Source: Dellaglioa kimchii (GTDB lineage Bacteria; Bacillota; Bacilli; Lactobacillales; Lactobacillaceae). Taken from it: 64,000 bases of DNA. A program made the position numbers and the translations under genes. Positions 41,140-50,294 of the stretch are shown here, in pieces (the first letter of the stretch is position 1; the number at the start of each line of letters is the position of its first letter). The stretch spans positions 620,001 through 684,000 of the forward strand of contig NZ_CP170736.1 of NCBI RefSeq assembly GCF_046115505.1, given 5' to 3'. A model generated the notes under the pieces. That model made no database searches. It was not told where the DNA came from and worked only from the letters and a program-made list of their open reading frames with translations.

Positions 41140-43818
41140 TTATTTAGTATCAAACCAACTATCACCAAACGCACTCTCAACTTTTAAAGGAACCTCTAAA
41201 GAAACGGCAGCGTCCATAACTTCAGGAACTTTCTTTTGCAAGATAGCAATTTCTTCTTCAGGTGCTTCAAAAATTAATTCATCATGTACTTGTAATAACA
41301 TTTTAGCTTGTAAATGTTCTTCTTCTAACATTTTGTTCATATTAATCATCGCTACTTTAATAATATCCGCAGCACTACCTTGAATTGGTGTATTCATTGC
41401 TGTTCTTTCAGCAAAAGAACGTAAGTTAAAGTTTCGACTGTTAATATCTGGTAAATAACGACGACGATGGAATAATGTTTCAACATAGCCTTTATCTTTA
41501 GCTTCACGCACAACGCTTTCCATGTAGTTCTTAACGCCTGTAAATTCATTTAAATACGTATCAATAAATGTTTGTGCTTGTTTTCTAGTAATCCCAATAT
41601 TTTGTGACAACCCATAATCACTAATACCATAAACAATACCAAAATTGACTGCCTTAGCTGTTCGACGCATATTTGAAGTCACGTCATCTGGCGATTCTAA
41701 ACTAAAAATTTTCATTGCCGTATTAGCATGGATATCAATTCCTTCTTTAAAAGCTTCTTGCATATTGGCATCATGCGCAATATGGGCCAAAACACGTAAC
41801 TCAATTTGTGAATAATCAGATGAGAATATTTTCCATCCTTTATGTTCAGGTATAAATGCTTGTCTAATTTTCTTGCCTTCAGGAACACGGACTGGAATAT
41901 TTTGTAAATTAGGATCTACAGATGATAGTCGGCCTGTCGCTGTCAGTGTTTGCAAGTATCTTGTATGAACTTTCTTATCTTCATGTCTAACCTTTAATAA
42001 ACCTTCAACATACGTTGATTGAATTTTTGCAATTTGTCGATATTTTAAAATTAAATCTGCGATTGGAGCTATTGTTCTAAGTTGTTCTAAAACATCAACG
42101 GCAGTTGAGTAACCTGTTTTAGTTTTTTTAACAACAGGTAATTTTAATTTTTCAAATAAAATAACGCCTAACTGTTTTGGTGAATTAATATTAAACTCTT
42201 CACCAGCTTCACTGTAAATTTTAGTTTCCATATCACTCAAAATAGTTGAAAATTCTTTTTGCATAATCTTTAATCTATCTGCATCGACATTAATGCCCTG
42301 AATTTCCATCTTGGCTAATACAAGTGAAAGAGGAAGTTCCATATCCGTGTACAAATCCATTTGTTCATGATCAACTAATCCGGCCATTAATGGTTCTTTC
42401 AAAAGATTTATGGCGTCAACTTTCGATGCCATATGACTAAAGAAAATATCATCTTCTGGAATTGCACGTTTAACGCCTTTACCATATACCTCTTCATCAG
42501 ACTTAACGTCATAGTAATCGTGTTTCTGTGCTACCTTACTAAGATCATTACTATTATCACTTGTATCTAACAAATACGAAGCTAACAAAAGATCAAATTC
42601 AGTTCCTGCAAGTTGAATGTTCAATCGGTTCAGCGCTACATAATTACGTTTAAAATTAAATACATTCTTTTTAATATTATCATTTGAAAGAATTGAAACT
42701 AAAGTTTTAGATTTTAATAAATCAACATCTCGTGTTACGAAAAATTGTTTGCCATCACCTATCGCAAATCCATCAAAATCTGCTGTATGATAATTATCTT
42801 CCAACATCTCTAAATAAAAAGAAATCGGTTGTGCTAATTTAGATAATTCATCTAAATTGTCACTAGTTAATACTTTATAATCTGTCTTTTTAGGTTCTGG
42901 AAATAAATTCATTTCTACACTATTTGATGCTGGATTTAAATTTAATTGACTTAAAAATTTTTTAAAATCCATTTTTTCATAGAAAGCAACTAACTTATCT
43001 AAGTCCTGTCCATCCCATTTTGTGTCAGTAAAATCAATCGTGATAGGTGCATCTTGTCGAATTCTGGCTAAATCTTTGCTCATAAATGCTTGATCTTTAT
43101 CTTCAATTAAATGTTCTTTCATTTTACTTTTCTTTAATTGATCAATATTTTCGTAAAGATTCTCCATTGAGTCATATTCTGTTAATAATTTAATTGCAGT
43201 CTTCTCACCAACTTTAGTAACACCGGGATAATTATCTGACGTATCGCCAACTAATCCCTTCATATCAATAATTTGTAATGGTGTTAATCCAAATTTTTCC
43301 ATTACATGCTCTGGTGTAAATTTTTCGATCTCACTAACGCCTTTTTTTGTGACAGAAACTGTTACTTTACCGGTTGTTAATTGTGTTAAATCACGATCTC
43401 CAGTCACAATAGTCACATTATATCCAGCTTCTTCACCTTTTTTTGCCATTGTGCCTATAATATCATCTGCTTCAAAATCAATTAATTCATAAGTTTTAAT
43501 GCCGTATCCTGCTAATAATTCTCTAAAATATGGCATTTGTTCTTTTAGTTCTGGCGGTGTTTTTGATCTACCGGCCTTGTAATTATCATACTTTTTAGTC
43601 CTAAAAGTTGTCTTTCCTGCATCAAATGCAACTAATACATGTGTTGGTTTTTCGGTATCTAATATGACATTCAACATATTATTAAATCCATATAATGCAT
43701 TTGTATGTAACCCAGCTTGGTTTGTGAATCTATCTACAGATTGGTACAATGCAAAAAATGCACGATAGGCAATACTGTTTCCATCAATCAATAGTAATTT
43801 GTCATTAGTATTAGTCAT
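41140..43818 (-). CDS. polA: DNA polymerase I
   Basis: Repair polymerase of 892 residues that replaces RNA primers. An N-terminal 5'-3' exonuclease domain (LLLIDGNSIAYRAFFAL, VTGDRDLTQL) is followed by a degenerate 3'-5' exonuclease domain and the family A polymerase domain: DYSQIELRVLAHIA, RRTAKAVNFGIVYG and VHDELIFEAP. In the middle domain the metal-binding Asp residues are replaced (SFYLEML where a D-x-E is expected), so proofreading is probably lost, as in other Firmicutes. It leads a polA-mutM-coaE-nrdR-dnaB-dnaI operon. Confidence 0.96.
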   Translation of the reverse strand: MTNTNDKLLLIDGNSIAYRAFFALYQSVDRFTNQAGLHTNALYGFNNMLNVILDTEKPTHVLVAFDAGKTTFRTKKYDNYKAGRSKTPPELKEQMPYFRELLAGYGIKTYELIDFEADDIIGTMAKKGEEAGYNVTIVTGDRDLTQLTTGKVTVSVTKKGVSEIEKFTPEHVMEKFGLTPLQIIDMKGLVGDTSDNYPGVTKVGEKTAIKLLTEYDSMENLYENIDQLKKSKMKEHLIEDKDQAFMSKDLARIRQDAPITIDFTDTKWDGQDLDKLVAFYEKMDFKKFLSQLNLNPASNSVEMNLFPEPKKTDYKVLTSDNLDELSKLAQPISFYLEMLEDNYHTADFDGFAIGDGKQFFVTRDVDLLKSKTLVSILSNDNIKKNVFNFKRNYVALNRLNIQLAGTEFDLLLASYLLDTSDNSNDLSKVAQKHDYYDVKSDEEVYGKGVKRAIPEDDIFFSHMASKVDAINLLKEPLMAGLVDHEQMDLYTDMELPLSLVLAKMEIQGINVDADRLKIMQKEFSTILSDMETKIYSEAGEEFNINSPKQLGVILFEKLKLPVVKKTKTGYSTAVDVLEQLRTIAPIADLILKYRQIAKIQSTYVEGLLKVRHEDKKVHTRYLQTLTATGRLSSVDPNLQNIPVRVPEGKKIRQAFIPEHKGWKIFSSDYSQIELRVLAHIAHDANMQEAFKEGIDIHANTAMKIFSLESPDDVTSNMRRTAKAVNFGIVYGISDYGLSQNIGITRKQAQTFIDTYLNEFTGVKNYMESVVREAKDKGYVETLFHRRRYLPDINSRNFNLRSFAERTAMNTPIQGSAADIIKVAMINMNKMLEEEHLQAKMLLQVHDELIFEAPEEEIAILQKKVPEVMDAAVSLEVPLKVESAFGDSWFDTK

Positions 43819-43910
43819 TTAATATCCGTCTCCTTTGAAAATCTCTATCTCTATTTTACCAAACATCAGCCTTGATTAATAATGAATACGCTAATAACTC
43901 AATAAAGTAA

Positions 43911-43948
43911 CAAAAACCCCCAAGTTACGAATCCTTAACTTGGAGGTT
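43911..43948 (-). terminator. Terminator of the Bax-inhibitor-1 gene
   Basis: A 13-bp stem with one mismatch (43915-43927 and 43936-43948) is followed on the minus strand by TTTTT. It lies 22 bases after the stop codon. Confidence 0.8.
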
Positions 43949-43970
43949 TAACCTTCTTATTTATGAATTA

Positions 43971-44672
43971 CTAATCTCTACCACCGTAGCCAAAGATTTG
44001 TAAAAATGAAATGAATAAATTAATAAAATCAAGATATAACATTAGGGCACCTGTCATAGCTAAGTTAGAAACTGAAACATTGCTATCTCGTTGTAAAAAT
44101 ACTTGTCTTAATTTTTGTGTATCCCACGCAGTTAAAATAGTAAAAATAATCACAGCGATATATGAGAATACGTAATTAATAAGTTCACTTTGTAAGAATA
44201 AATTTACAAATGAAGCAACAATTAATCCAACTAAAGCAGCTAATGCCTGCGTACCTAATTTAGTTAAATCTCGTTTAATAACATTTCCTAAAATAGTCAT
44301 CGTAACGAATACAGCCGAACTTGCAGCAAATGCAGCAATGATATTCCCGACTGAATACATTGATATAATCAACGACAATGTTACGCCCTCAAGTACAGAA
44401 TATCCCATCAATAAAGCAAATGTTACGAATGGTGCTCTTGATGCTTTTACGTTAATATTTAAAACAACCACCAACTGGACAATAAATAATGCCCAAATTG
44501 ACCATGAATGTTCTGCCATAAAACCATAAACTGATTGTTGAAATACCGTTAATGTTAAAAATGCTGTGACAGCCGAAACGCCAACTGCAAGTGCCATATA
44601 CCCATATAATTTTGCTAAAAAATTATTTAATCCATCTTTTTCATTAATAATAACGCCATTTTGATTATCCAT
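43971..44672 (-). CDS. Bax inhibitor-1 / YccA family membrane protein
   Basis: Integral membrane protein of 233 residues with seven hydrophobic segments and a short cytoplasmic N-terminus. The family pattern is visible in the LEGVTLSLI region of the third helix, and AWDTQKLRQ before the last helix carries the Asp of the calcium-leak site known from Bacillus YetJ. It may conduct calcium or protons; the physiological role is open. It stands alone between polA and murC, with a long leader. Confidence 0.9.
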   Translation of the reverse strand: MDNQNGVIINEKDGLNNFLAKLYGYMALAVGVSAVTAFLTLTVFQQSVYGFMAEHSWSIWALFIVQLVVVLNINVKASRAPFVTFALLMGYSVLEGVTLSLIISMYSVGNIIAAFAASSAVFVTMTILGNVIKRDLTKLGTQALAALVGLIVASFVNLFLQSELINYVFSYIAVIIFTILTAWDTQKLRQVFLQRDSNVSVSNLAMTGALMLYLDFINLFISFLQIFGYGGRD

Positions 44673-44862
44673 CTTGCTTTCCTCCTTGATAATTAAGAAA
44701 TCATGTTTAAATCATTGTGATTAATACACCAAAACCTATTACAACTAATTTAATAAAATGAAATAGGTTAGAGAAATAATACTTATTTTAATCAAAATAC
44801 AACATGACTTTTAAGCTCATACAGTATTAATCTTTTTAAAAGAATAACCCCTTGTATGTATA
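44673..44862 (-). other. Long 5' leader of the Bax-inhibitor-1 gene with a hairpin
   Basis: About 190 bases lie between the predicted transcription start and the ATG. They contain a perfect 8-bp stem (44733-44740 and 44762-44769) with a 21-base loop. No known riboswitch class is recognised. The ribosome binding site is AAGGAGG, just upstream of the ATG. Confidence 0.45.
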
Positions 44863-44868
44863 AGGACA

Positions 44869-44896
44869 AGTGTACCAAATCATGTAAAATTATCAA
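44869..44896 (-). promoter_or_regulatory. Promoter of the Bax-inhibitor-1 gene
   Basis: On the minus strand, TTGATA (44896-44891) and TACACT (44874-44869) are 16 bases apart. Confidence 0.6.
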
Positions 44897-44931
44897 GAAT
44901 TTTCACTTTTCATAAAAATAATTTAAGTAAT

Positions 44932-44965
44932 AAAAAAGAAATGATTCGAAAATCATTTCTTTTTT
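44932..44965 (-). terminator. Terminator of murC
   Basis: A perfect 15-bp inverted repeat (44932-44946 and 44951-44965) with a CGAA/TTCG loop is followed on the minus strand by TTTTTT, 7 bases after the stop. Confidence 0.9.
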
Positions 44966-44972
44966 TAAACAA

Positions 44973-46304
44973 CTAATTATTTTTAAAACTCAAATTACTC
45001 AATAATTCCTCATATGCATACTCATATTTTTGGACATCTCCAGCACCCATAAAAATAACTACTGCATTATTGTAATCAAGTAATGGCGAAAGATTATCAA
45101 GTTTGATAATCTCGCCACCCTTAACAATCTTTGCACCAAGATCTTCACTCGAAACATTACCTGATGTTTCACGAGCAGAACTAAAAATATCCGTTAAATA
45201 AACTTTATCGGCAAGATTCAAACTAATTGCAAAATCATCCATCAACGCAATGGTTCTACTGAACGTATGTGGTTGGAAGACCGCAATTAATTCTTTATCA
45301 GGATATTTTTGACGAGCAGCATCAATTGTTGCTTTAATTTCTGATGGATGATGCGCATAATCATCAATAATTGTCATATCACCAATATACTTCTCGCTAA
45401 AACGGCGTTTAACCCCTTTAAAACTTAATAATTCACTTGCAATTTCTTCTAAATCAACTTTTTCGAAATATGAAACAGCAATAACGGCTAAACTATTTAA
45501 TATGTTATGCTCACCAAAAATTGGGATTTGGTAATGGCCTAATGACGTATCCTGATAATAAACATCGAATTCGGAACCTTTAGTTGTTCGTTTAATATCA
45601 CGAGCTTGGAAATCATCAGAATCTTTTGTACCATAATAATAAATTGGAACATCAGCTTTTATTTTACGGAGTAAAGGATCATCTCCCCAAGCAAATATAC
45701 CTTTTTTTGTTTGTTTTGCAACTGTTTCAAATGAATCAAAAACATCATCAATACCAGTAAAATAATCTGGATGATCAAAATCAATATTAGTCATAATTGA
45801 ATAATCTGGGTGATAGGCAACAAAATGTCGACGGTATTCATCTGCTTCATATACAAAGAACCTTGCATCAGGTTTTCCTTTACCGGTACCATCCCCAATT
45901 AAGTAACTCGTTGGTGCAATACCACTTAAGACATGTGCAAGCAATCCTGTTGTACTTGTTTTACCATGAGATCCGGCCACACCAATACTTGTATAACCTT
46001 CCATTAATCGACTTAGCATTTCAGGATAACTGACAATATCTAAGCCCATTTCACGTGCCTTTTTTAGTTCAGGATGATCAGCTGTAAATGCATTTCCCGC
46101 AATTACAGTCAAACCTTCATGGATGTTTTTTTCATCAAATGAATAAACCTTAATATTAGCTAATTCTAATCCACGTTGTGTGAATGTATATTGGTCAATA
46201 TCAGATCCTTCAACCTTAAATCCTTGATCGTGTAAAATTAATGCTAAAGAACTCATCCCTGAGCCTTTTATTCCTACAAAATAATATACTTTTTGGTTAT
46301 TCAT
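44973..46304 (-). CDS. murC: UDP-N-acetylmuramate--L-alanine ligase
   Basis: Adds the first amino acid to UDP-MurNAc in peptidoglycan synthesis. The 443 residues have an N-terminal UDP-binding domain (YYFVGIKGSGMSSLALILHD), the ATP loop GVAGSHGKTST, central FQPHTFSRT and a C-terminal ligase domain. The ATG at 46304 is preferred because AAGGGG lies 6 bases before it. Its neighbour is sftA, matching Bacillus ytpS-murC. Confidence 0.96.
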   Translation of the reverse strand: MNNQKVYYFVGIKGSGMSSLALILHDQGFKVEGSDIDQYTFTQRGLELANIKVYSFDEKNIHEGLTVIAGNAFTADHPELKKAREMGLDIVSYPEMLSRLMEGYTSIGVAGSHGKTSTTGLLAHVLSGIAPTSYLIGDGTGKGKPDARFFVYEADEYRRHFVAYHPDYSIMTNIDFDHPDYFTGIDDVFDSFETVAKQTKKGIFAWGDDPLLRKIKADVPIYYYGTKDSDDFQARDIKRTTKGSEFDVYYQDTSLGHYQIPIFGEHNILNSLAVIAVSYFEKVDLEEIASELLSFKGVKRRFSEKYIGDMTIIDDYAHHPSEIKATIDAARQKYPDKELIAVFQPHTFSRTIALMDDFAISLNLADKVYLTDIFSSARETSGNVSSEDLGAKIVKGGEIIKLDNLSPLLDYNNAVVIFMGAGDVQKYEYAYEELLSNLSFKNN

Positions 46305-46373
46305 CATTATCCCCTTTTCTGACATTATTCATTCATAATTTTACCATAAAATGATTTAATATTCAGTTTGTCG

Positions 46374-48785
46374 TTAAAATTCTTCTCTCATCCGTCTAAG
46401 TTCATCTTCATTTAAATACACATCTCGAGGTTTCGACCCCTTGGCATGTGAGATATGTTGCTGATTTTCAAGTTCATCAATAATATTTGCAGCTCTATTA
46501 TAACCAATTGAAAAGACGCGCTGTAATTTAGAAGTTGAAATGGTTTGTTCATGCGCAATAAAATCTAAAATACCTGGCAATAAATCATCTTGTTGTTCAT
46601 TTTGATCTGCCATTTTTTTCAGTCCATCTGGATTAAATGCATATCTTGGCTTTCCTTGAGTTCTAACAAAGTCTGTAATTAAATCAACTTCGTCTTCTAT
46701 ATAAGTTCCTTGTAACCTAACAGCCTGACTTGATCCATTACCCAGGTAGAGCATATCGCCTCGTCCAAGTAATTTTTCAGCACCGGCCGTATCCAAGATA
46801 GTTCTCGAGTCAATTTGACTAGAAACCATAAATGCAATTCGAGTTGGAATATTATTTTTAATTGTACCCGTAACAACATCAACACTTGGGCGCTGTGTTG
46901 CTAAAATCAAATGAATTCCTGCTGCTCTAGCCTTTTGTGTAATTCTTGCAATATATTCTTGAACTTCATTTGAAGCAACCATCATTAAATCAGCTAATTC
47001 ATCAATAATAATTAAAATATACGGCATCTTTAAACCAAAATCGCCATTTGCTTCTGCCTTTTGATTAAAGTTACCAATATTTTTAGCTCCAGCTGCAGCC
47101 AATTTTTGATAACGTTCTTCCATCTCATCAACAGCCCATTTCAAAGCTGCAGAAGCTGCTTTCGCATCTGATATAACAGGTGCTAACAAATGAGGAATAT
47201 CATGGTATGGCGCTAATTCAACAGCTTTAGGATCAATCAATAACAATTTAACCTCATTTGGTGTTGCCTTGTATAAAATAGAAACTAATAAACTATTGAT
47301 AAAGACTGACTTACCGGATCCTGTAGCACCAGCAATTAGTCCATGCGGCATTTTTTGTAAGTTAGTTACTTGTGCTTCACCAAATAAATCAACACCTAAT
47401 GCCACAGTCAATGGCGATTTATTTTCTGTAAACACAGGAGATCTCAATACTTCTGAGAGAAGGACTGGTCTTGATTTTAAATTAGGTATTTCAATCCCAA
47501 CACTACTACGTCCGGGAATTGGTGCCTCTACACGAATATCTTTTGCAGCAAGCGCTAGTTTCAAGTCATCAACAAGGTTGGTAATTTTACTTACCTTAAC
47601 ACCAGCAGCCAATGATACTTCAAATTGGGTCACCGTGGGGCCAACTGTCCAGCCATCAACTTCTGCATTAACATGGAATGCTTCCAATGTATTATTTAAT
47701 ACATCAATTTGAGAAAGTACCCAATCATCTAATTCACCAGCATTTTCTAAAATAGGATCTGGTAATAGATCAAGTGATGGGAATTGATAACTTGCCTCTG
47801 ACCTTTTGACTTCTTCATCTGACTGATCATCATAATAGCTATCTTGTACTTCTTGTACTTCTTGTACTTCTTGTACTTCTTGTACTTCTTGTACTTCTTG
47901 TACTTCTTGTACTTCTTGTACTTCTTGTACTTCTTGTACTTCTTGTACTTCTTGTACTTCTTGTACTTCTTGTACTTCTTGTACTTCTTGTACTTCTTGT
48001 ACTTCTTGTACTTCTTGTACTTCTTGTACTTCTTGTACTTCTTGTACTTCTTGTACTTCTTGTACTTCTTGTACTTCTTGTACTTCTTGTACTTCTTGTA
48101 CTTCTTGTACTTCTTGTACTTCTTGTACTTCTTGTACTTCTTGTACTTCTTGTACTTCTTCATTAGTTTGATGATTGGTACTTACAAATGCAAGTTCTTC
48201 ACGTGACAAAACTTCAGGTTTATTTTTAAAGACGGCTAATTCTTTTTGAGCCTCATTCTCAGAAGCTGATATTTCAAATAATCCACGAGCTAAAGCATGT
48301 TTGTTATTAGCAACTACATTCATATTAGCATTTTTCATCTGTTCATTTTTTACATCCAGTACATCAGGCTCTAAATTCGCAGTTTGTGATAAAGCATCTT
48401 TTTGTTTATTATCTTCGATTACTGGATCCACTTCTGGTACAATTTTTTCAGCTACTCTATCCACAGAACGCAACGTATTTTCATTATTAATGGATACTTG
48501 ATTTTCCTCTTCAACAAGATCATCAAACAGTAAATAAGTATCCTTTGCTTTAGTTAATTGAACTAAAATTTTCCGATACTTTACGCTTTTATTTTGCTTT
48601 TTATTCGTAAAAAATGTAGGAATTTGTTTTGGTTTGAAGCCTCGAGAATATCGATTAATTTGTGTATTTTCACTTTGACTATCTATTTTTGATTCTTTGC
48701 GCACAAATTGTTCATTATGATGTGGTATATTTACATCTTTTTTTATCGTTTTCTTATAAAACGCAGGTCCATCGTAACGCTCCAT
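46374..48785 (-). CDS. sftA: Soluble FtsK/SpoIIIE-like DNA translocase with a 35-unit EVQ repeat
   Basis: Hexameric ATP-driven pump that clears DNA from the division septum. The 803 residues have no membrane helices. The order is a charged N-terminal region (1-209), a 105-residue Glu-Val-Gln repeat (210-314), the FtsK alpha and beta domains with Walker A GATGSGKS (486-493) and Walker B LIIIDELADLM, and a C-terminal winged-helix gamma domain (FSIGYNRAANIIDEL) that reads oriented DNA signals. The lack of membrane helices and position before murC mark it as SftA, not membrane-bound FtsK. The start at 48785 follows AGGA by 8 bases. Confidence 0.93.
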   Translation of the reverse strand: MERYDGPAFYKKTIKKDVNIPHHNEQFVRKESKIDSQSENTQINRYSRGFKPKQIPTFFTNKKQNKSVKYRKILVQLTKAKDTYLLFDDLVEEENQVSINNENTLRSVDRVAEKIVPEVDPVIEDNKQKDALSQTANLEPDVLDVKNEQMKNANMNVVANNKHALARGLFEISASENEAQKELAVFKNKPEVLSREELAFVSTNHQTNEEVQEVQEVQEVQEVQEVQEVQEVQEVQEVQEVQEVQEVQEVQEVQEVQEVQEVQEVQEVQEVQEVQEVQEVQEVQEVQEVQEVQEVQEVQEVQEVQEVQEVQEVQDSYYDDQSDEEVKRSEASYQFPSLDLLPDPILENAGELDDWVLSQIDVLNNTLEAFHVNAEVDGWTVGPTVTQFEVSLAAGVKVSKITNLVDDLKLALAAKDIRVEAPIPGRSSVGIEIPNLKSRPVLLSEVLRSPVFTENKSPLTVALGVDLFGEAQVTNLQKMPHGLIAGATGSGKSVFINSLLVSILYKATPNEVKLLLIDPKAVELAPYHDIPHLLAPVISDAKAASAALKWAVDEMEERYQKLAAAGAKNIGNFNQKAEANGDFGLKMPYILIIIDELADLMMVASNEVQEYIARITQKARAAGIHLILATQRPSVDVVTGTIKNNIPTRIAFMVSSQIDSRTILDTAGAEKLLGRGDMLYLGNGSSQAVRLQGTYIEDEVDLITDFVRTQGKPRYAFNPDGLKKMADQNEQQDDLLPGILDFIAHEQTISTSKLQRVFSIGYNRAANIIDELENQQHISHAKGSKPRDVYLNEDELRRMREEF
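47844..48158. repeat. Perfect 9-bp tandem repeat, 35 copies, coding
   Basis: The unit TTGTACTTC (plus strand) is repeated 35 times without a mismatch across 315 bases. On the coding (minus) strand it gives Glu-Val-Gln repeated 35 times. Copy-number changes would add or remove 3 residues and keep the frame. The other frames are also open (Lys-Lys-Tyr and Tyr-Phe-Leu), which makes shadow reading frames here. Confidence 0.98.
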
Positions 48786-48850
48786 TAATTTCATCCTAAC
48801 TATGTAAAAAACTAATTGCAATAACCGCAATTAGTTTTTATAAATCTATA

Positions 48851-49489
48851 TTATGCAAATAATTTGGCTGCCTTCTCAAAATCGAATGCATCACCAACAT
48901 GATTCGTCTTTTCATCTAAAACTAAAATACCATGGACAGTTGGAGCATTAGGAATAGCCAACTCTTGAGCTGAACAAACCATGCCATAACTATCAATACC
49001 ACGTAATTTACCTGGCCAAATAATCGCCCCAGTTGGCATCATTGCGCCAACTTTAGCAACAACAACAAGCTGACCTTGTTCAATATTAGATGCACCACAA
49101 ACGATATCAAGTGTCTCACCATTATTAACTTCGATTTTTGTAACATGCAAATGATCAGAATCAGGATGTTCAGTAGATTCGGCTACATATCCTACAACAA
49201 ATTTAGGATCATCATCGACAACGAGTATATCCTTAAATCCAGCAGCAACGATAAGTTGATTTAATTTTTCTACTTGTTTCTCATCTAAAAATATTTGTCC
49301 GTTACCCACTAAATCAAGTGATTCTTTAGAGATTTCTAAAAAATTAAATCCCAACGTTTCATTTGATTTTTTGTTAAAGATGCGAACAACATTATTTTTT
49401 GATTCTGACTTTTGGTTTTCTACATCTTCACGTAAAACAACCATTAATGTATCGCCAACGTTCTTTAAATTATAACTTGTTATTAACAT
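48851..49489 (-). CDS. ytpR: YtpR family tRNA-binding protein
   Basis: Cytosolic protein of 212 residues. The N-terminal half is DUF4479-like; the C-terminal half is an EMAP-II/OB-fold tRNA-binding domain with HPDSDHLHVTKIEVNNGE, VCGASNIEQGQ and SYGMVCSAQEL, the same domain as in PheT of this window. The exact role is unknown. It lies upstream of sftA, as in Bacillus. Confidence 0.92.
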   Translation of the reverse strand: MLITSYNLKNVGDTLMVVLREDVENQKSESKNNVVRIFNKKSNETLGFNFLEISKESLDLVGNGQIFLDEKQVEKLNQLIVAAGFKDILVVDDDPKFVVGYVAESTEHPDSDHLHVTKIEVNNGETLDIVCGASNIEQGQLVVVAKVGAMMPTGAIIWPGKLRGIDSYGMVCSAQELAIPNAPTVHGILVLDEKTNHVGDAFDFEKAAKLFA

Positions 49490-49491
49490 TT

Positions 49492-49950
49492 TTATTTACT
49501 AGTTCCCTTCTTAATATCACTAATGACTAAGACGTCACATGGCGCATTTCTTAGAATTGCATCTGTTGTTGATCCATTCACAAATCTTTCAACAACATTT
49601 GCCCCTGTTTGTCCAACCATAATTAAATCAACATGTTTTTCTTCTGGTATTTCACGACTTAATAAAACTTTAGAAGATCCATATACTAAAATAGTTTCAA
49701 CATCATTAACGCCTTTATCTATCGCAATTTGTTTGTAGTCGGCTAAGGTATCATTTAATCGCTTAACTTCAGTTGTAACATCGTCTTCATCTTCGGAAAA
49801 TGTGTTGTCAACACTTCGTTCAACAACATGTACAACTATCAAACTAGCCTCGTTTTTTAAAGTACTCTCAACTGCTTGATTAAATGCACGTTCAGATTGT
49901 ACACTTCCATCTATCCCAACCATTACTCTTTTATAAACTTGTTCAAACAT
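49492..49950 (-). CDS. Universal stress protein (UspA family)
   Basis: Cytosolic nucleotide-binding protein of 152 residues. The USP fold has VMVGIDGSVQSERAFNQAV at the start and VGQTGANVVERFVNGSTTDAILRNAPCDVLVI at the end, containing the G-2x-G-9x-G(S/T) ATP-binding pattern. The ATG at 49950 lies 8 bases after GGGGG. It sits 2 bases before ytpR. In Bacillus this slot holds ytpQ, so the gene is a local replacement. Confidence 0.92.
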   Translation of the reverse strand: MFEQVYKRVMVGIDGSVQSERAFNQAVESTLKNEASLIVVHVVERSVDNTFSEDEDDVTTEVKRLNDTLADYKQIAIDKGVNDVETILVYGSSKVLLSREIPEEKHVDLIMVGQTGANVVERFVNGSTTDAILRNAPCDVLVISDIKKGTSK

Positions 49951-49968
49951 CACTATCACCCCCATGGT

Positions 49969-50289
49969 TTAGTCTAATTTGTTCATAAATGATTCAATTT
50001 GTTCTTTTGTTTTACGTTCTTTATTCACATAACGATCAAGCTCAACACCGTTATTGTATGCAACAAAACTTGGAATACCAAAAATACCCCAATCTTGGCA
50101 AAGTTCAATTTGTTCATCACGATCTACTTTATAAAATTTAAAATCGGAATATTCTGCTTCAATTTCGGGCATTAATGGTTCAATAAAGTTACAGTCTGGA
50201 CACCAACCTGCCGTAAAATAAAACAATGATTTACCATTCAATAATAATTCATTTAATTTATCTTTTTCTAAAACTTTTAATTTTTCCAA
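49969..50289 (-). CDS. ytpP: Thioredoxin-like protein, YtpP type
   Basis: Thioredoxin-fold protein of 106 residues. The active site is WCPDC, with Cys30 and Cys33, and the cis-Pro loop is IFGIPSFVAY. The CPDC dipeptide differs from the CGPC of classical thioredoxin. It is followed by the UspA gene and preceded by the M42 peptidase gene, an operon conserved with Bacillus ytoP-ytpP. Confidence 0.92.
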   Translation of the reverse strand: MEKLKVLEKDKLNELLLNGKSLFYFTAGWCPDCNFIEPLMPEIEAEYSDFKFYKVDRDEQIELCQDWGIFGIPSFVAYNNGVELDRYVNKERKTKEQIESFMNKLD

Positions 50290-50294
50290 TCTAA

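Noticed and set aside
47844..48158. CRISPR array
   Set aside because: The units are 9 bases, contiguous and identical, with no spacers between them and no cas genes nearby.
47747..48206. Long reading frames of Lys-Lys-Tyr (minus) and Tyr-Phe-Leu (plus) repeats over the sftA repeat
   Set aside because: They are the other frames of the 9-base repeat, lack ribosome binding sites, and lie within the well-supported sftA coding frame.
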